From Bacillota bacterium (GTDB taxonomy: Bacteria; Bacillota; Limnochordia; Limnochordales; ZCTH02-B6), in contig PKQR01000006.1 of assembly GCA_017578085.1 (NCBI GenBank), forward strand, positions 1 to 39,804: a stretch of 39,804 nt of DNA, read 5' to 3'. Made by a program: the position numbers and the translations under genes. Below the pieces are notes generated by a model. The model saw only the letters and a list, made by a program, of their open reading frames with translations. It did no database searches and was not told where the DNA came from. Shown here one piece after another: positions 1 to 7,874 of the stretch (the stretch's first letter is position 1; the number at the start of each line of letters is the position of its first letter).

Positions 1-464
1 ACGAGCCGACGACGGCGCTGGATGTGACGATCCAGGCCCAGATCTTGGACTTGATGCGGCGGCTCAAGGAGGAGCTCGGCACCAGCATTCTTCTCATCAC
101 CCACGACTTCGGCGTCGTCAGCGAGTTTTGCGACCGGGTGATGGTGATGTACGCCGGCAAGGCGGTGGAGACCGGGCCGCTGGAGGAGATCCTGAACAAT
201 CCCCGCCACCCTTACACGCAAGGGCTGCTCGCATCGATCCCGCGCCTTGGGGACCGCAGCTGCCGGCTCAAACCCATTGAAGGCACGGTGCCCGAGCTGC
301 ACGCCCTGCCGCCGGGTTGCAGCTACTGCACCCGCTGCCCGCTGGCGGACGAATATTGCGCAGCGGTTTCGCCGCCGCTCAGGGAAATTGCCCCCCAACA
401 CCACGTGGCGTGCCACAAGGCGGAACCCGCAGGGCAGGGAGCGACGGAGGCGGTGCCAGGATGA
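1..464 (+). CDS. Peptide ABC transporter ATPase, OppD/DppD type (5' truncated)
   Basis: This is the C-terminal part of an ATP-binding subunit of an oligopeptide/dipeptide importer; the start lies before the window. The visible frame opens within the Walker B/D-loop stretch ([13 protein letters not shown]), continues through the H-loop ([10 protein letters not shown]) and the MVMYAGK segment, and ends in the oligopeptide-transporter C-terminal region ([11 protein letters not shown], then a Cys-rich [15 protein letters not shown] stretch) that marks the OppD/DppD family rather than a generic ABC ATPase. Its TGA stop overlaps the ATG of the next gene by four bases (ATGA, 461-464), so the two are translationally coupled and probably form the two nucleotide-binding subunits of one importer. 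Substrate cannot be read from the ATPase. Confidence 0.93.
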   Translation, partial: EPTTALDVTIQAQILDLMRRLKEELGTSILLITHDFGVVSEFCDRVMVMYAGKAVETGPLEEILNNPRHPYTQGLLASIPRLGDRSCRLKPIEGTVPELHALPPGCSYCTRCPLADEYCAAVSPPLREIAPQHHVACHKAEPAGQGATEAVPG

Positions 465-1495
465 AGCCAGCGGCAGCGGCTGCGCCCGCCGCCCAAGGTC
501 GAGACGAGCCCCTGGTGCAGGTGCGCGGCCTCAAGCAATACTTTCCCGTCCGGTCCAACTGGGTGAACCGGTTTCTCGGCAAAGGAAACCGTTGGTTGCA
601 CGCGGTCGACGGGGTTGACCTGGATATCGCCCAGGGCGAAACCTTGGGGCTGGTGGGGGAGTCGGGGTGCGGCAAGTCCACCTTGGCCCGCAGCATCTTG
701 CGGCTGCATGAGCCGACGGCCGGGTCAATCCGGTTTGCCGGCCGGGAGATCACGGCCCTGTCCCCGGCGGAGATGCGCCAGATGCGCCGGGAGATGCAGA
801 TCATCTTCCAGGACCCGTTCGCGTCCCTCAACCCGCGCCGCACTGTGGAGCAGATCGTGGGCTTGCCCCTGCAAATCCAAGGGGTGCCCCGGCCGGAGAT
901 CCGCAAGAGGGTGTTGGAACTTTTGGCCAAGGTGGGCCTGTCGCCGAGCCATATCGATCGCTACCCGCACCAGTTCAGCGGTGGGCAGCGGCAGCGCATC
1001 GGCATCGCCCGGGCGCTGGCCGTCAACCCCCGGTTTGTGGTGGCCGACGAGCCGGTCTCGGCCTTGGACGTCTCCATCCAGGCCCAGATCCTCAATCTGC
1101 TCCAGGAGCTGCAGGCGGAGCTGGGCCTTACCTATCTATTCATCTCCCACGACCTGGCGGTCATAAGCTACGTCAGCGACCGCATCGCGGTCATGTACCT
1201 GGGCCGCATCGTGGAGCTCGCGCCCACGGAAACGCTGTTTGCGCAGCCGTTGCACCCCTATACCCGCGCCCTGTTGTCCGCGGTCCCGCGCGTCGGCAGC
1301 CGCGGGCAAGTGCGGGAGCGGATTTTGCTCTCCGGCAGCCCCCCGACGCCCATCGACCCGCCCAAGGGATGCCGGTTTTACAGCCGCTGCTACCTGAAGG
1401 AAAAGAACGAGACGTGCCGGCACGTGGACCCGGAGCTCGCGGAATTGACCCCGGGGCACCGGGTGGCGTGCCACGCGGTGGCGGGCACGTTGTGA
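461..1495 (+). CDS. Peptide ABC transporter ATPase, OppF/DppF type
   Basis: This 344-residue protein is the second ATPase of an oligopeptide/dipeptide importer, acting at the inner face of the membrane with the OppD-like partner upstream. Visible motifs are Walker A GESGCGKS (about residues 65-72), Q-loop [13 protein letters not shown], signature [15 protein letters not shown] (about residue 172), Walker [12 protein letters not shown] (about 192), H-loop FISHDLAVI, and the C-terminal [12 protein letters not shown] and GCRFYSRC segments. The ATG at 461 overlaps the upstream stop; a longer in-frame opening from 317 would run through the upstream coding sequence and is rejected. The loop [21 protein letters not shown] between the first strand and Walker A is typical of OppF. 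No permease or binding-protein gene is inside the window; they are probably upstream of position 1. Confidence 0.95.
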   Translation: MKPAAAAAPAAQGRDEPLVQVRGLKQYFPVRSNWVNRFLGKGNRWLHAVDGVDLDIAQGETLGLVGESGCGKSTLARSILRLHEPTAGSIRFAGREITALSPAEMRQMRREMQIIFQDPFASLNPRRTVEQIVGLPLQIQGVPRPEIRKRVLELLAKVGLSPSHIDRYPHQFSGGQRQRIGIARALAVNPRFVVADEPVSALDVSIQAQILNLLQELQAELGLTYLFISHDLAVISYVSDRIAVMYLGRIVELAPTETLFAQPLHPYTRALLSAVPRVGSRGQVRERILLSGSPPTPIDPPKGCRFYSRCYLKEKNETCRHVDPELAELTPGHRVACHAVAGTL

Positions 1496-1520
1496 CCCTG
1501 TGCGTATCGAGGTGACGGGC

Positions 1521-2315
1521 ATGCAGGTCGTTTCCGCTCCCGTAATCGGCATCACTCCCGCCTTTGACGACGGGACCGACGTGGATTCGGTGCGTCCCAA
1601 TTCGGCCGTCCATTTCGTTGACGCCGCCTACGGCCAAGCCCTGGAGCGGGCCGGGGCGGTTGCAGTCGTGTTGCCGGTGACCGAATCGCCTGCCTCCATC
1701 GAGCGCTACGTGGACGTGGTCGACGGCCTGGTGTTGTCCGGTGGCGGCGGCTACCTGCGCCGGCGCCATCGCGAGCGGCCCATCCTGCCCGACCTCAAGA
1801 CCCTGTCCCCGCGCCGTTACCGCTTTGAGGCGGCTCTCTTGCGCCGGGCATTGGAGCGGGACTTGCCGGTGCTCGGCATCTGCCGAGGACACCAGATGAT
1901 TGCCCGTGTCAGCGGGGGGAAGATCTATTCCCAGATCTCCGGGCGCGTTCCCGGGGCGCAGGAGCACTACCTAGGCGAGGGGCACGGCAGGCGTCCCGTG
2001 CATGACATCTACATTGAGCCGGGGACGCTCCTGCACGCCATTCTTGGCACGACCACCGCGGGTACGAACAGCCTCCACCGCCAGGCGGTGGCGCGGGTGG
2101 TGCCGCCGTTTGTCATAAGCGCCCGCGCCGGCGACGGCGTGGCCGAGGCGCTGGAGAGCCGGGGCCACAGGTTCGTGGTCGGGGTCCAGTTTCATCCGGA
2201 GCTGCTGCTGGATTCCGTGCCCATATGGCGCCGCCTGTTTGAGGCGTTTGTCGATGCGTGCCGGGAGACCTGGTCGCGGGGTCCGGGGCTGATTTCGGTG
2301 CCGGCGGGGAGTTGA
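1521..2315 (+). CDS. Class I glutamine amidotransferase-like hydrolase, peptidase C26 (gamma-glutamyl hydrolase family)
   Basis: This 264-residue protein belongs to the C26/PuuD-like family, which hydrolyses gamma-glutamyl amide bonds such as those in gamma-glutamyl-GABA. It begins VIGITPAFDDG as PuuD homologues do, has the oxyanion-hole loop LSGGGG, the nucleophile elbow GICRGHQ with Cys121, and the catalytic His225-x-Glu227 in QFHPELL, so the triad is complete. I chose ATG 1521 because GAGGTGA at 1509-1515 lies five bases before it; a GTG at 1500 in the same frame has no site. It follows the peptide-transporter ATPase by about 25 bases and is probably cotranscribed, which suggests that imported gamma-glutamyl compounds or peptides are its substrate (inference). 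It is cytosolic, with no signal peptide. The exact substrate is not determined. Confidence 0.85.
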   Translation: MQVVSAPVIGITPAFDDGTDVDSVRPNSAVHFVDAAYGQALERAGAVAVVLPVTESPASIERYVDVVDGLVLSGGGGYLRRRHRERPILPDLKTLSPRRYRFEAALLRRALERDLPVLGICRGHQMIARVSGGKIYSQISGRVPGAQEHYLGEGHGRRPVHDIYIEPGTLLHAILGTTTAGTNSLHRQAVARVVPPFVISARAGDGVAEALESRGHRFVVGVQFHPELLLDSVPIWRRLFEAFVDACRETWSRGPGLISVPAGS

Positions 2316-2414
2316 GGGGCGCAACGGGGCAACGGCAGATGGATTCTAGGCCACGGGGGCCGTGCATACGCCCATGTGCCGCGCGCACAATAGCGCGGCG
2401 AGGGGGCACCGGAT

Positions 2415-2615
2415 TTGGACCGCCGCGAGGAAATTCAACAGATTCTGCAGTTTGTCGCTGAGCACCCTGAGTCTTACGCAAGCCTGGCCGTATGTCGGCG
2501 GGCGCTGGACGTGGGGCTTGAGCGGGTGACGGGGCAGACCTTGAGCATGCTGGCGCAGTACCTGGAAGACGCGCCGGACGACGAGATCGACGCCTTCTAC
2601 AGCATCGTCACGTAG
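2415..2615 (+). CDS. Small protein of unknown function, 66 residues
   Basis: A short reading frame starts at TTG 2415 behind GCGAGGGGG (about 2398-2406), a good ribosome-binding site at normal distance, and ends with TAG at 2613. The product is acidic and probably all helical (MDRREEIQQILQFV..., ending DDEIDAFYSIVT), with no signal peptide, membrane segment or cysteine motif. I do not recognise the family. A small hairpin (CCGCGC/GCGCGG) sits just upstream of the ribosome-binding site. The gene lies between the C26 hydrolase and the riboswitch promoter, so it may be the last gene of the transporter operon. It is supported by its start site and protein-like composition but not by a known homologue. 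Confidence 0.55.
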   Translation: MDRREEIQQILQFVAEHPESYASLAVCRRALDVGLERVTGQTLSMLAQYLEDAPDDEIDAFYSIVT

Positions 2616-2681
2616 GCCGACGTGCCTCGCTGCTACCGGGAGCTGCCCGGACCGCCAGCGCAATGGGCGCGCCGCGCGCCG

Positions 2682-2710
2682 TTGACAATGTCAGGCAGAA
2701 CCTATATCAT
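2682..2710 (+). promoter_or_regulatory. Sigma-A promoter driving the riboswitch leader
   Basis: A perfect -35 TTGACA (2682-2687) and a near-consensus -10 TATCAT (2705-2710) are separated by 17 bases. Transcription should begin near 2717, placing the whole c-di-AMP aptamer and its terminator in the 5' leader of the AtuA-like operon. The surroundings are markedly more AT-rich than the rest of the window. Confidence 0.85.
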
Positions 2711-2749
2711 AATGGTAAGAAAATTACATACACCTCTAGCGCAAGCACG

Positions 2750-2925
2750 AAAGGGCGCTTAATTTTGCCTCTGGAGGCAAAAACGGGGGACCCAATCGTT
2801 GTCCTGGGCACCGGGGACGGTGGCAACCGGCGGGAGTTCCGGCCCAGGGCAGAGGGTGAATCCTGGCGCGCCAGGTAGGGCTACTTTTTCGGCCCGAACC
2901 CGCTAGCTAACCTCGTCAGCGTGGA
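2750..2925 (+). promoter_or_regulatory. Cyclic di-AMP riboswitch (ydaO/yuaA type)
   Basis: The leader carries the conserved blocks of the ydaO/yuaA aptamer in order: the 5' P1 strand CGCT (2756-2759); a 9-bp hairpin TTTTGCCTC/GAGGCAAAA (2763-2782); ACGGGGGACCCA (2783-2794); a variable stem CCTGGGC/GCCCAGG (2803-2809 with 2842-2848); GGGTGAATCC (2854-2863) with hairpin CCTGG/CCAGG (2862-2875); AGGTAGGG; GGCCCGAACCCG; and the signature AGCTAACCTCG closing on AGCG (2918-2921), the 3' P1 strand. This aptamer class binds c-di-AMP and usually turns genes off when the ligand is high. A terminator hairpin starts four bases after P1. The controlled gene is the AtuA-like protein at 3001. A short open frame crossing this region (2663-2878) is not a gene. 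Confidence 0.93.
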
Positions 2926-2977
2926 AAAAGCGTGCGGTAGGCCGCTTTGTGCCGCGGCTCCGCTCGCTTTTTGTTTT
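2925..2977 (+). terminator. Riboswitch-associated intrinsic terminator
   Basis: AAAAAGCG-T-GCGG (2925-2937) pairs with CCGC-T-CGCTTTTT (2960-2972), a 12-bp stem with one T/T mismatch, and the T-rich run continues as TTTTTGTTTT to 2977. It lies between the aptamer and the ribosome-binding site of the gene at 3001, the usual expression platform for transcriptional control. I could not identify a clear competing antiterminator by eye. Confidence 0.8.
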
Positions 2978-3000
2978 GGCCCAAGGAGGCGCTCGCGGCG

Positions 3001-4443
3001 ATGACGAGCGGCGGCGACAAACTCAATGCCAACGGTTTCCGCATGTCTCGGCTCGGGCAGCGCGAACCCCCTATTCCAGTGGGGCTCAGGCCGGTGAAGC
3101 TTTTGACCCCCACCGGTCACCTCGGGTTCACACCCATCGAACCCGAGAGCTTTTGGAAGGGCGTCGCCCAGCGCCCGGACGCGATCATCGCCGACTCGGG
3201 CAGCTGCGACATCGGCCCGCACCCATTGGGGGCGGATGAAGCCGCCAGCCCCCGCACCTGGCAGGAGCACGACCTGGAGCTGATGTTGACCGCCAGCCGG
3301 CGCCTGGGGGTGCCGATGATCATCGGCTCGGCGTCGGATACCGGCACGGACCGGGGCGTCCGTGAGTTTGCCGCAATTATCCGGGAGCTGGCCCGCAAGC
3401 ACCGCTTGCCCCGCTTTCGCCTGGCCACCATCTACAGCAGCCAAGACCTCCACGACTTGAAGCGGCGTGTCGAGACCGGCGCATGGACCGCAGGGCTTGA
3501 CGGTCGGCCGCCGTTGACGGTGGAGGACCTGGAGCAGACCGACAACGCCGTGGCGGTGATGGGCGTGGAGCCCATCCTGGAGGCTCTGCGGCAGGGAGCC
3601 GACGTGATCATTGCCGGCCGCGCCTGCGACCCGGCCATCTTTGCGGCGCCCTTGAGGCTGGCCGGCTACGATCCGGCCGTCGCGTATTTTGCCGGGAAGC
3701 TGCTTGAGTGCGCGTCGTTCTGCGCCGAGCCTTTCGCAGGGAAAGAGAGCATCCTGGGCACAGTGGACGGGGACGGGATTGTGCTTGAACCCATGAGCAG
3801 TTACCAGCGGTGCACGCCCGCTTCCGTCGCGGGACACGCCATGTACGAGCGGGCAAATCCGTTGCGGGAGTACGTGCCCGGCGGCTACGTGGACATGAGC
3901 GACTGCGTCTACGATGCGGTGGACGAGCGGCGGACCCGCGTCCGGGGCCCGCGCTGGGTGCCGGGCGAGCGCTACGCGGTGAAGCTGGAGGGCGCGGGCA
4001 AGGTGGGGGAGCGGGCGCTGATGATCGTGGGCATCCGGGACCCTAACACCATCGCGCGCCTGGACGACGCCATCGCGTGGTCCCGGCGCAAAGTGCGGGA
4101 GCGTTTTGCCGGCGAGCAGTACCAGGTCTTCTACCACGTCTACGGCAAAAACGGCGTCATGGGCGAGCTGGAGCCCATCAGGGAAATCCGGTCCCACGAA
4201 GTGTGCGTGGTGGTGGAGGGGGTCGCGCCGACCCGGGCGGAGGCGATGGAGCTCACCAACCTGGCCGGGCGCAATTTCCTGTACGCCCGTATCCCCGGGC
4301 TCAAAGGCACCGCGGGCGCCGCAGCCTTCATGAGCGACGAGGTGCTGCCGGCCAGGGCGGCTTACCGCTGGACGCTCAATCACGTGATCGCGGTCGACGA
4401 CCCGCTGGAACTATTCCGGTTTCAGTTTGAGGAAGTCGGGTAA
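3001..4443 (+). CDS. AtuA-like protein (acyclic terpene utilisation AtuA / DUF1446 family)
   Basis: This 480-residue protein matches the long AtuA-like (DUF1446) family. Family-typical segments are LLTPTGHLGFTP near the start, ADSGSCDIGPHPLG, PMIIGSASDTGTDRGV, GADVIIAGRACDPAIFAAP, GKLLECASFCAEPF, HAMYERANP, VKLEGAGKVGERALMIVGIRDP, YGKNGVMGELEP and IPGLKGTAGAAAF. AtuA was named from terpene catabolism in Pseudomonas, but the biochemical role of this family is not established and no other terpene genes are here. ATG 3001 is chosen because AAGGAGG at 2983-2989 precedes it; a longer opening from 2947 would include the terminator. The DUF4387 gene follows, the usual partner of this family. Expression should be controlled by the c-di-AMP riboswitch upstream. 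Confidence 0.85.
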   Translation: MTSGGDKLNANGFRMSRLGQREPPIPVGLRPVKLLTPTGHLGFTPIEPESFWKGVAQRPDAIIADSGSCDIGPHPLGADEAASPRTWQEHDLELMLTASRRLGVPMIIGSASDTGTDRGVREFAAIIRELARKHRLPRFRLATIYSSQDLHDLKRRVETGAWTAGLDGRPPLTVEDLEQTDNAVAVMGVEPILEALRQGADVIIAGRACDPAIFAAPLRLAGYDPAVAYFAGKLLECASFCAEPFAGKESILGTVDGDGIVLEPMSSYQRCTPASVAGHAMYERANPLREYVPGGYVDMSDCVYDAVDERRTRVRGPRWVPGERYAVKLEGAGKVGERALMIVGIRDPNTIARLDDAIAWSRRKVRERFAGEQYQVFYHVYGKNGVMGELEPIREIRSHEVCVVVEGVAPTRAEAMELTNLAGRNFLYARIPGLKGTAGAAAFMSDEVLPARAAYRWTLNHVIAVDDPLELFRFQFEEVG

Positions 4444-4473
4444 TGGCAGTTGGAACACGGGGGAGGCACAACG

Positions 4474-4818
4474 ATGGTCCGGCTTGGCGATATGGCGTCC
4501 ACCGTCCGCAGCAAGAACGCCGGTCCTGACTGCATTACCTTTGACATCATCTTTCGCGATGCCCAAACCTATGAGCGGGTCAAGGCCAGCGGCGCGTTGT
4601 CAGCCGAGCGCATCTGCCGGCTGTATGGGCTGGAGCCGGAGCGGCTGGTGCATTTCGGCGCCTTTGACCCGGCCCTGGCCTTCAAATTTACCATCCGCCG
4701 GGCGCGCCCGTCCGGCAGTCCTGGGGAAACGGATGTAATGGGCAGCCAGATGTACCCGCCGCTGTTGGACTTAGAGCTGCCCGCCAGCGTGCTGCAGCAG
4801 TCCCCGCCAGCCGCCTAG
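4474..4818 (+). CDS. DUF4387 family protein
   Basis: This 114-residue protein is the small partner found next to AtuA-like proteins in many genomes (DUF4387). Family-like features are the N-terminal ASTVRSKNAGPD and FDIIFRD segments, the central RICRLYG, and the conserved C-terminal run FDPALAFKFTI followed by GETDVMGSQMYPPLLDLEL. Start ATG 4474 follows GGGGGAGG (4459-4466) by seven bases; an in-frame TTG at 4450 is less likely. It begins 30 bases after the AtuA-like stop, so the pair is one operon under the riboswitch. The molecular function is unknown; it may form a complex with the larger protein (inference from constant pairing). No signal or membrane segment is present. Confidence 0.8.
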   Translation: MVRLGDMASTVRSKNAGPDCITFDIIFRDAQTYERVKASGALSAERICRLYGLEPERLVHFGAFDPALAFKFTIRRARPSGSPGETDVMGSQMYPPLLDLELPASVLQQSPPAA

Positions 4819-4907
4819 CGCCCGTGCGCCCCTGGTGACGCGGCTCCGGAAGGCGCTTCCTTCCCTGGCTCGCTTCGGGTAAACTAGACGGGAAGGGAGG
4901 AAGCACC

Positions 4908-6017
4908 ATGACGCACGCAAGCCGCGGCATGGGAAGCGCGGGCGAGGAACAGCACACCGGGCGCGTCCGGTCCCTGGTATGGCGGGACGGCGCCCTCCAT
5001 TTGATCGATCAGCGCCACTTGCCGCTGGCCTTTGAGACGGTCGTTTGCCGCACGGCCGCGGAGGTCGCGGACGCGATCCGCAGCATGGTGGTACGGGGAG
5101 CGCCTGCCATCGGCGCGGCCGCGGCCTACGGGATGGTCCTTGGAGCACGGGAACTTGCCGGCCGCGGGGCTGACGTGCGCGGCGGGCTCCAGGAGGTGGC
5201 GAACCTCCTCAAGGCTGCCCGCCCGACGGCCGTCAACCTGTTTTGGGCCGTGGACCGCATGCTGTCCGTCCTGGAGCGTTGGCCGCAGCTTTCCGATGAA
5301 GAGCTTGTCGACAAGCTTGAGGCGGAGGCGTCTGCCATCGCGGACGAAGACGCGCGCACCTGCCGCGCCATCGGCGCCCACGGAGCCGAGTTGCTCGAGC
5401 CGGGTGGCGTGCTGACGCACTGCAACACCGGCGCCTTGGCAACCGTGGATTACGGCACCGCCCTCGGAGTTATCCGGGCCGCCCATGCCGCCGGCAAACA
5501 GATTCACGTCTACGCGACCGAAACGCGGCCGTTCCTGCAAGGCGCGCGGCTCACCACGTGGGAGCTCTTGCAGGAGGGCATCCCGGTCACCCTGATCACG
5601 GACAACATGGCCGCCTACGTCATGGCCCAGGGGCTCGTCAAGAGCGTCATCGTGGGCGCGGACCGGATTACGGCCAACGGCGACGTGGTCAACAAAATCG
5701 GGACGTACGGCCTCGCGGTGCTGGCCAAGGAGCACGGGATACCCTTTTATGTGGCCGCGCCGGTGTCCACGCTCGATCTGAATCTGAAACACGGGTGGCA
5801 GGTGCCTATCGAGGAGCGGGATCCTAAGGAGGTCACCCACGTGCTCGGGCGGCGCATCGCACCCGAGGGCGTGCCCGTCATCAACCCGGCCTTTGATGTG
5901 ACGCCTAACCGTTATGTGACGGCCATCATCACCGAACACGGGGTCGTGCGTCCCCCGTTTGAAGAGGGATTGGCCCGGCTGGCGCAGCCGGAGAAGAGGG
6001 GAGCCACGAGCGCATGA
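4908..6017 (+). CDS. mtnA: S-methyl-5-thioribose-1-phosphate isomerase
   Basis: MtnA converts methylthioribose-1-phosphate to methylthioribulose-1-phosphate in the methionine salvage pathway. The 369-residue length is normal. The N-terminal region contains MVVRGAPAIGAAAAYG, the catalytic cysteine lies in LTHCNTGALAT (Cys172) and the catalytic aspartate in VGADRITANGDVVNKIGTYG (Asp252). ATG 4908 is preceded by GGGAAGGGAGGAAG. The stop overlaps the ATG of gltX by four bases (6014-6017). No other salvage gene (mtnK, mtnB and so on) is adjacent, although speE, whose reaction generates methylthioadenosine, is 1.9 kb downstream on the opposite strand. The 89-base gap after the DUF4387 gene has no clear promoter or terminator, so read-through from the riboswitch operon is possible. 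Confidence 0.95.
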   Translation: MTHASRGMGSAGEEQHTGRVRSLVWRDGALHLIDQRHLPLAFETVVCRTAAEVADAIRSMVVRGAPAIGAAAAYGMVLGARELAGRGADVRGGLQEVANLLKAARPTAVNLFWAVDRMLSVLERWPQLSDEELVDKLEAEASAIADEDARTCRAIGAHGAELLEPGGVLTHCNTGALATVDYGTALGVIRAAHAAGKQIHVYATETRPFLQGARLTTWELLQEGIPVTLITDNMAAYVMAQGLVKSVIVGADRITANGDVVNKIGTYGLAVLAKEHGIPFYVAAPVSTLDLNLKHGWQVPIEERDPKEVTHVLGRRIAPEGVPVINPAFDVTPNRYVTAIITEHGVVRPPFEEGLARLAQPEKRGATSA

Positions 6018-7543
6018 AGGAAGTGCGGACCCGCTACGCCCCGAGTCCCACAGGTTACCTGCACGTGGGCGGGGCCCGGACGGCCTTGTTCAACTGGCTG
6101 TTCGCCCGCCACCACGGCGGCACGTTTGTGCTGCGCATCGAGGACACGGACTTGGAGCGTTCTACCGAGGAGTCGACCCGCGCGATCATTGAAGCCCTGA
6201 AGTGGCTGGAAATTGACTGGGACGAGGGTCCCGGCGTGGGCGGGCCCTATGGGCCGTACGTGCAGAGCCAGCGCTTGGAGATTTACCGCAAGTATGCGGA
6301 GCAGCTTTTGGCCGAGGGCAAGGCCTACCGGTGCTACTGCACGCCCGAGGAGCTCAAAGCGCGCCGGGAGCAGCTGTTGGCGCAGGGCAAGGCGCCCATG
6401 TACGACCGGCACTGCCTGCACTTGTCGGAAGCCGAGCGGGAGCGGTTGGCCAAAGAGCGGCGATCGGTCATCCGGTTCTTGTCGCCCGACGAGGGTGAGG
6501 TGCGCTTCTACGATCACATCCGCGGGGAGTGCGTTTTCGAAAACAAGGTCCTGGACGATCTCGTGATCCTCAAGTCCGACGGCTGGCCCACCTACAACTT
6601 CGCGGTCGTGGTGGACGACCACCTGATGCGCATCAGCCACGTCATCCGGGGCGAGGACCACCTGACCAACACGGCCCGTCAGATTCAGCTGTATCAGGCG
6701 CTGGGGTGGGAAGTGCCCGAATTTGCCCATGTGCCGCTGATTTTGGGCACCGACCGCACCCGCCTGAGCAAGCGCCACGGGGCGGTGTCGGTGGGCCATT
6801 ACCGGGATGAAGGCTTTCTGCCCGAGGCGATGGTCAACTACCTGGCGCTGTTGGGCTGGTCCTACGACGATCGGACCGAGATCTTTACCAGGGAGCAGCT
6901 GATCCAGTACTTCTCCCTCGAGCGGGTGTCCAAGCACGGCGCCATCTTTGACCTTAAGAAGCTCGAGTGGATGAACGGGGTCTATATTCGCGAGATGCCA
7001 CTGGAGCGGCTGGCGGAGCTGGCCCATGAGCGCTTGAGCGCCGCGGGGCTCGTGCCCAAGGAGCTGGACGACGCGCTCCGGCAGCGCTTGGTGCAGATCA
7101 TGGAGCCGCTGCAGACCCGCATCAAGACCTTGGGCGAGATCGTGCCGGCTACCCGGTTCTTCTTCACCGACGACCTGGAGTTCGACGAGAGCGCGGTGCA
7201 GAAGTTCCTGCACCGGGACTACGTGCCGGGCTTGTTTGCCCGCCTCATCGCACGGCTTTTGGAGCTGGACCCGTGGGACCGCGCGGGAATCGAGCAGCTG
7301 TTCAAGGGACTGGCGGAAGAGTACAACGCCAAGCTCGGCGACGTCATCCAGCCGGCCCGGGTCGCGCTGACGGGGACGTCGGTCAGCCCGCCCATCCACG
7401 ACGTCATCTTTATCCTGGGCCGCGAGCGCACGGTGGAGCGGCTGCGCCGTGGTGTCGACATGGCCAGCGCCGCTTTGGCGGCCTCCCAGGCGGACAAGCA
7501 TTCCCCCGCCGACGCGCCTTCGGCCCGGGCGGCAGACGCATAG
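6014..7543 (+). CDS. gltX: Glutamyl-tRNA synthetase
   Basis: This 509-residue class I aminoacyl-tRNA synthetase charges tRNA-Glu with glutamate. The HIGH motif appears as LHVGGART (His17 to Gly20) following RYAPSPTGY, RIEDTD follows, and the KMSKS-type motif is RLSKRHG (residues 250-256). The remaining length fits the bacterial anticodon-binding helical domain. In Bacillota the enzyme usually also mischarges tRNA-Gln for later amidation by GatCAB; no GlnRS gene is in the window, so a non-discriminating enzyme is likely but unproven. Translation is coupled to mtnA through an ATGA overlap. The gene ends just before a strong terminator and is followed by tRNA-Gln on the opposite strand. Confidence 0.97.
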   Translation: MKEVRTRYAPSPTGYLHVGGARTALFNWLFARHHGGTFVLRIEDTDLERSTEESTRAIIEALKWLEIDWDEGPGVGGPYGPYVQSQRLEIYRKYAEQLLAEGKAYRCYCTPEELKARREQLLAQGKAPMYDRHCLHLSEAERERLAKERRSVIRFLSPDEGEVRFYDHIRGECVFENKVLDDLVILKSDGWPTYNFAVVVDDHLMRISHVIRGEDHLTNTARQIQLYQALGWEVPEFAHVPLILGTDRTRLSKRHGAVSVGHYRDEGFLPEAMVNYLALLGWSYDDRTEIFTREQLIQYFSLERVSKHGAIFDLKKLEWMNGVYIREMPLERLAELAHERLSAAGLVPKELDDALRQRLVQIMEPLQTRIKTLGEIVPATRFFFTDDLEFDESAVQKFLHRDYVPGLFARLIARLLELDPWDRAGIEQLFKGLAEEYNAKLGDVIQPARVALTGTSVSPPIHDVIFILGRERTVERLRRGVDMASAALAASQADKHSPADAPSARAADA

Positions 7544-7552
7544 GCCGACAAA

Positions 7553-7597
7553 TGCGAGGGCTTGGGCAGTCTGCGTGCCCGGCCCTCGCACCTTTTT
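7553..7597 (+). terminator. Intrinsic terminator after gltX
   Basis: A long hairpin has outer stem TGCGAGGGC (7553-7561) with GCCCTCGCA (7582-7590) and an inner GGGCA/TGCCC stem, followed by CC and five Ts (7593-7597). It begins ten bases after the gltX stop. Confidence 0.85.
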
Positions 7598-7626
7598 CGG
7601 GTGGGAAACGGGCGGGGAAAAAAGAC

Positions 7627-7654
7627 ACGGCACCTCTCGTGAGGTGCCGTTTTT
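7627..7654. terminator. Bidirectional terminator between gltX and tRNA-Gln
   Basis: A perfect 10-bp stem ACGGCACCTC/GAGGTGCCGT (7627-7636 with 7641-7650) with a TCGT loop is followed by Ts to 7654 on the plus strand and preceded by six As (7618-7623), which give a T-run on the minus strand. It can stop gltX read-through and also end the tRNA-Gln transcript, whose CCA end is a few bases away. Confidence 0.85.
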
Positions 7655-7656
7655 GC

Positions 7657-7730
7657 TGGCTGGGAGACTAGGATTCGAACCTAGACTACCAGGGCCAGAA
7701 CCTGGCGGGCTGCCGTTACCCCATCTCCCA
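7657..7730 (-). tRNA. tRNA-Gln (anticodon CTG)
   Basis: The minus strand folds as a 74-base tRNA with encoded CCA. The acceptor stem is TGGGAGA/TCTCCCA, and the discriminator is G73. The D-stem is GGG/CCC. The anticodon stem CCAGG/CCTGG encloses loop TTCTGGC, giving anticodon CTG for glutamine CAG codons. The T-arm is CTAGG-TTCGAAT-CCTAG. The T1-A72 pair and G73 are glutamine-tRNA identity features. Confidence 0.95.
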
Positions 7731-7757
7731 GCGTGTGGTGCCCTCGCACCGACGCTT

Positions 7758-7786
7758 ATTGTAGCACACACCCCAGCGCAGATCAA
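7758..7786 (-). promoter_or_regulatory. Sigma-A promoter of tRNA-Gln
   Basis: On the minus strand TTGATC (7781-7786) and TACAAT (7758-7763) are separated by exactly 17 bases, about 30 bases upstream of the tRNA 5' end. Confidence 0.8.
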
Positions 7787-7874
7787 GGTGCCTTGCCGAG
7801 GGATCTTGCACGCGCCCGCGATCGCGCGGCGGGCCGTCGAAGCCGCCCGCCGCGCGAAGAACCCGGCAAGGATT

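Noticed and set aside
2663-2878. A 71-codon open frame starting ATG 2663
   Set aside because: It covers the promoter and the c-di-AMP aptamer, has no ribosome-binding site, and its sequence is explained by RNA structure.
2881-4383. Long minus-strand frame opposite the AtuA-like gene
   Set aside because: It is antisense to a clear family match and overlaps the terminator; its translation is Arg/His/Gly-rich without motifs.
4819-4907. Possible promoter before mtnA (TAAACT near 4880)
   Set aside because: No -35 at 16-18 bases; not enough to call.
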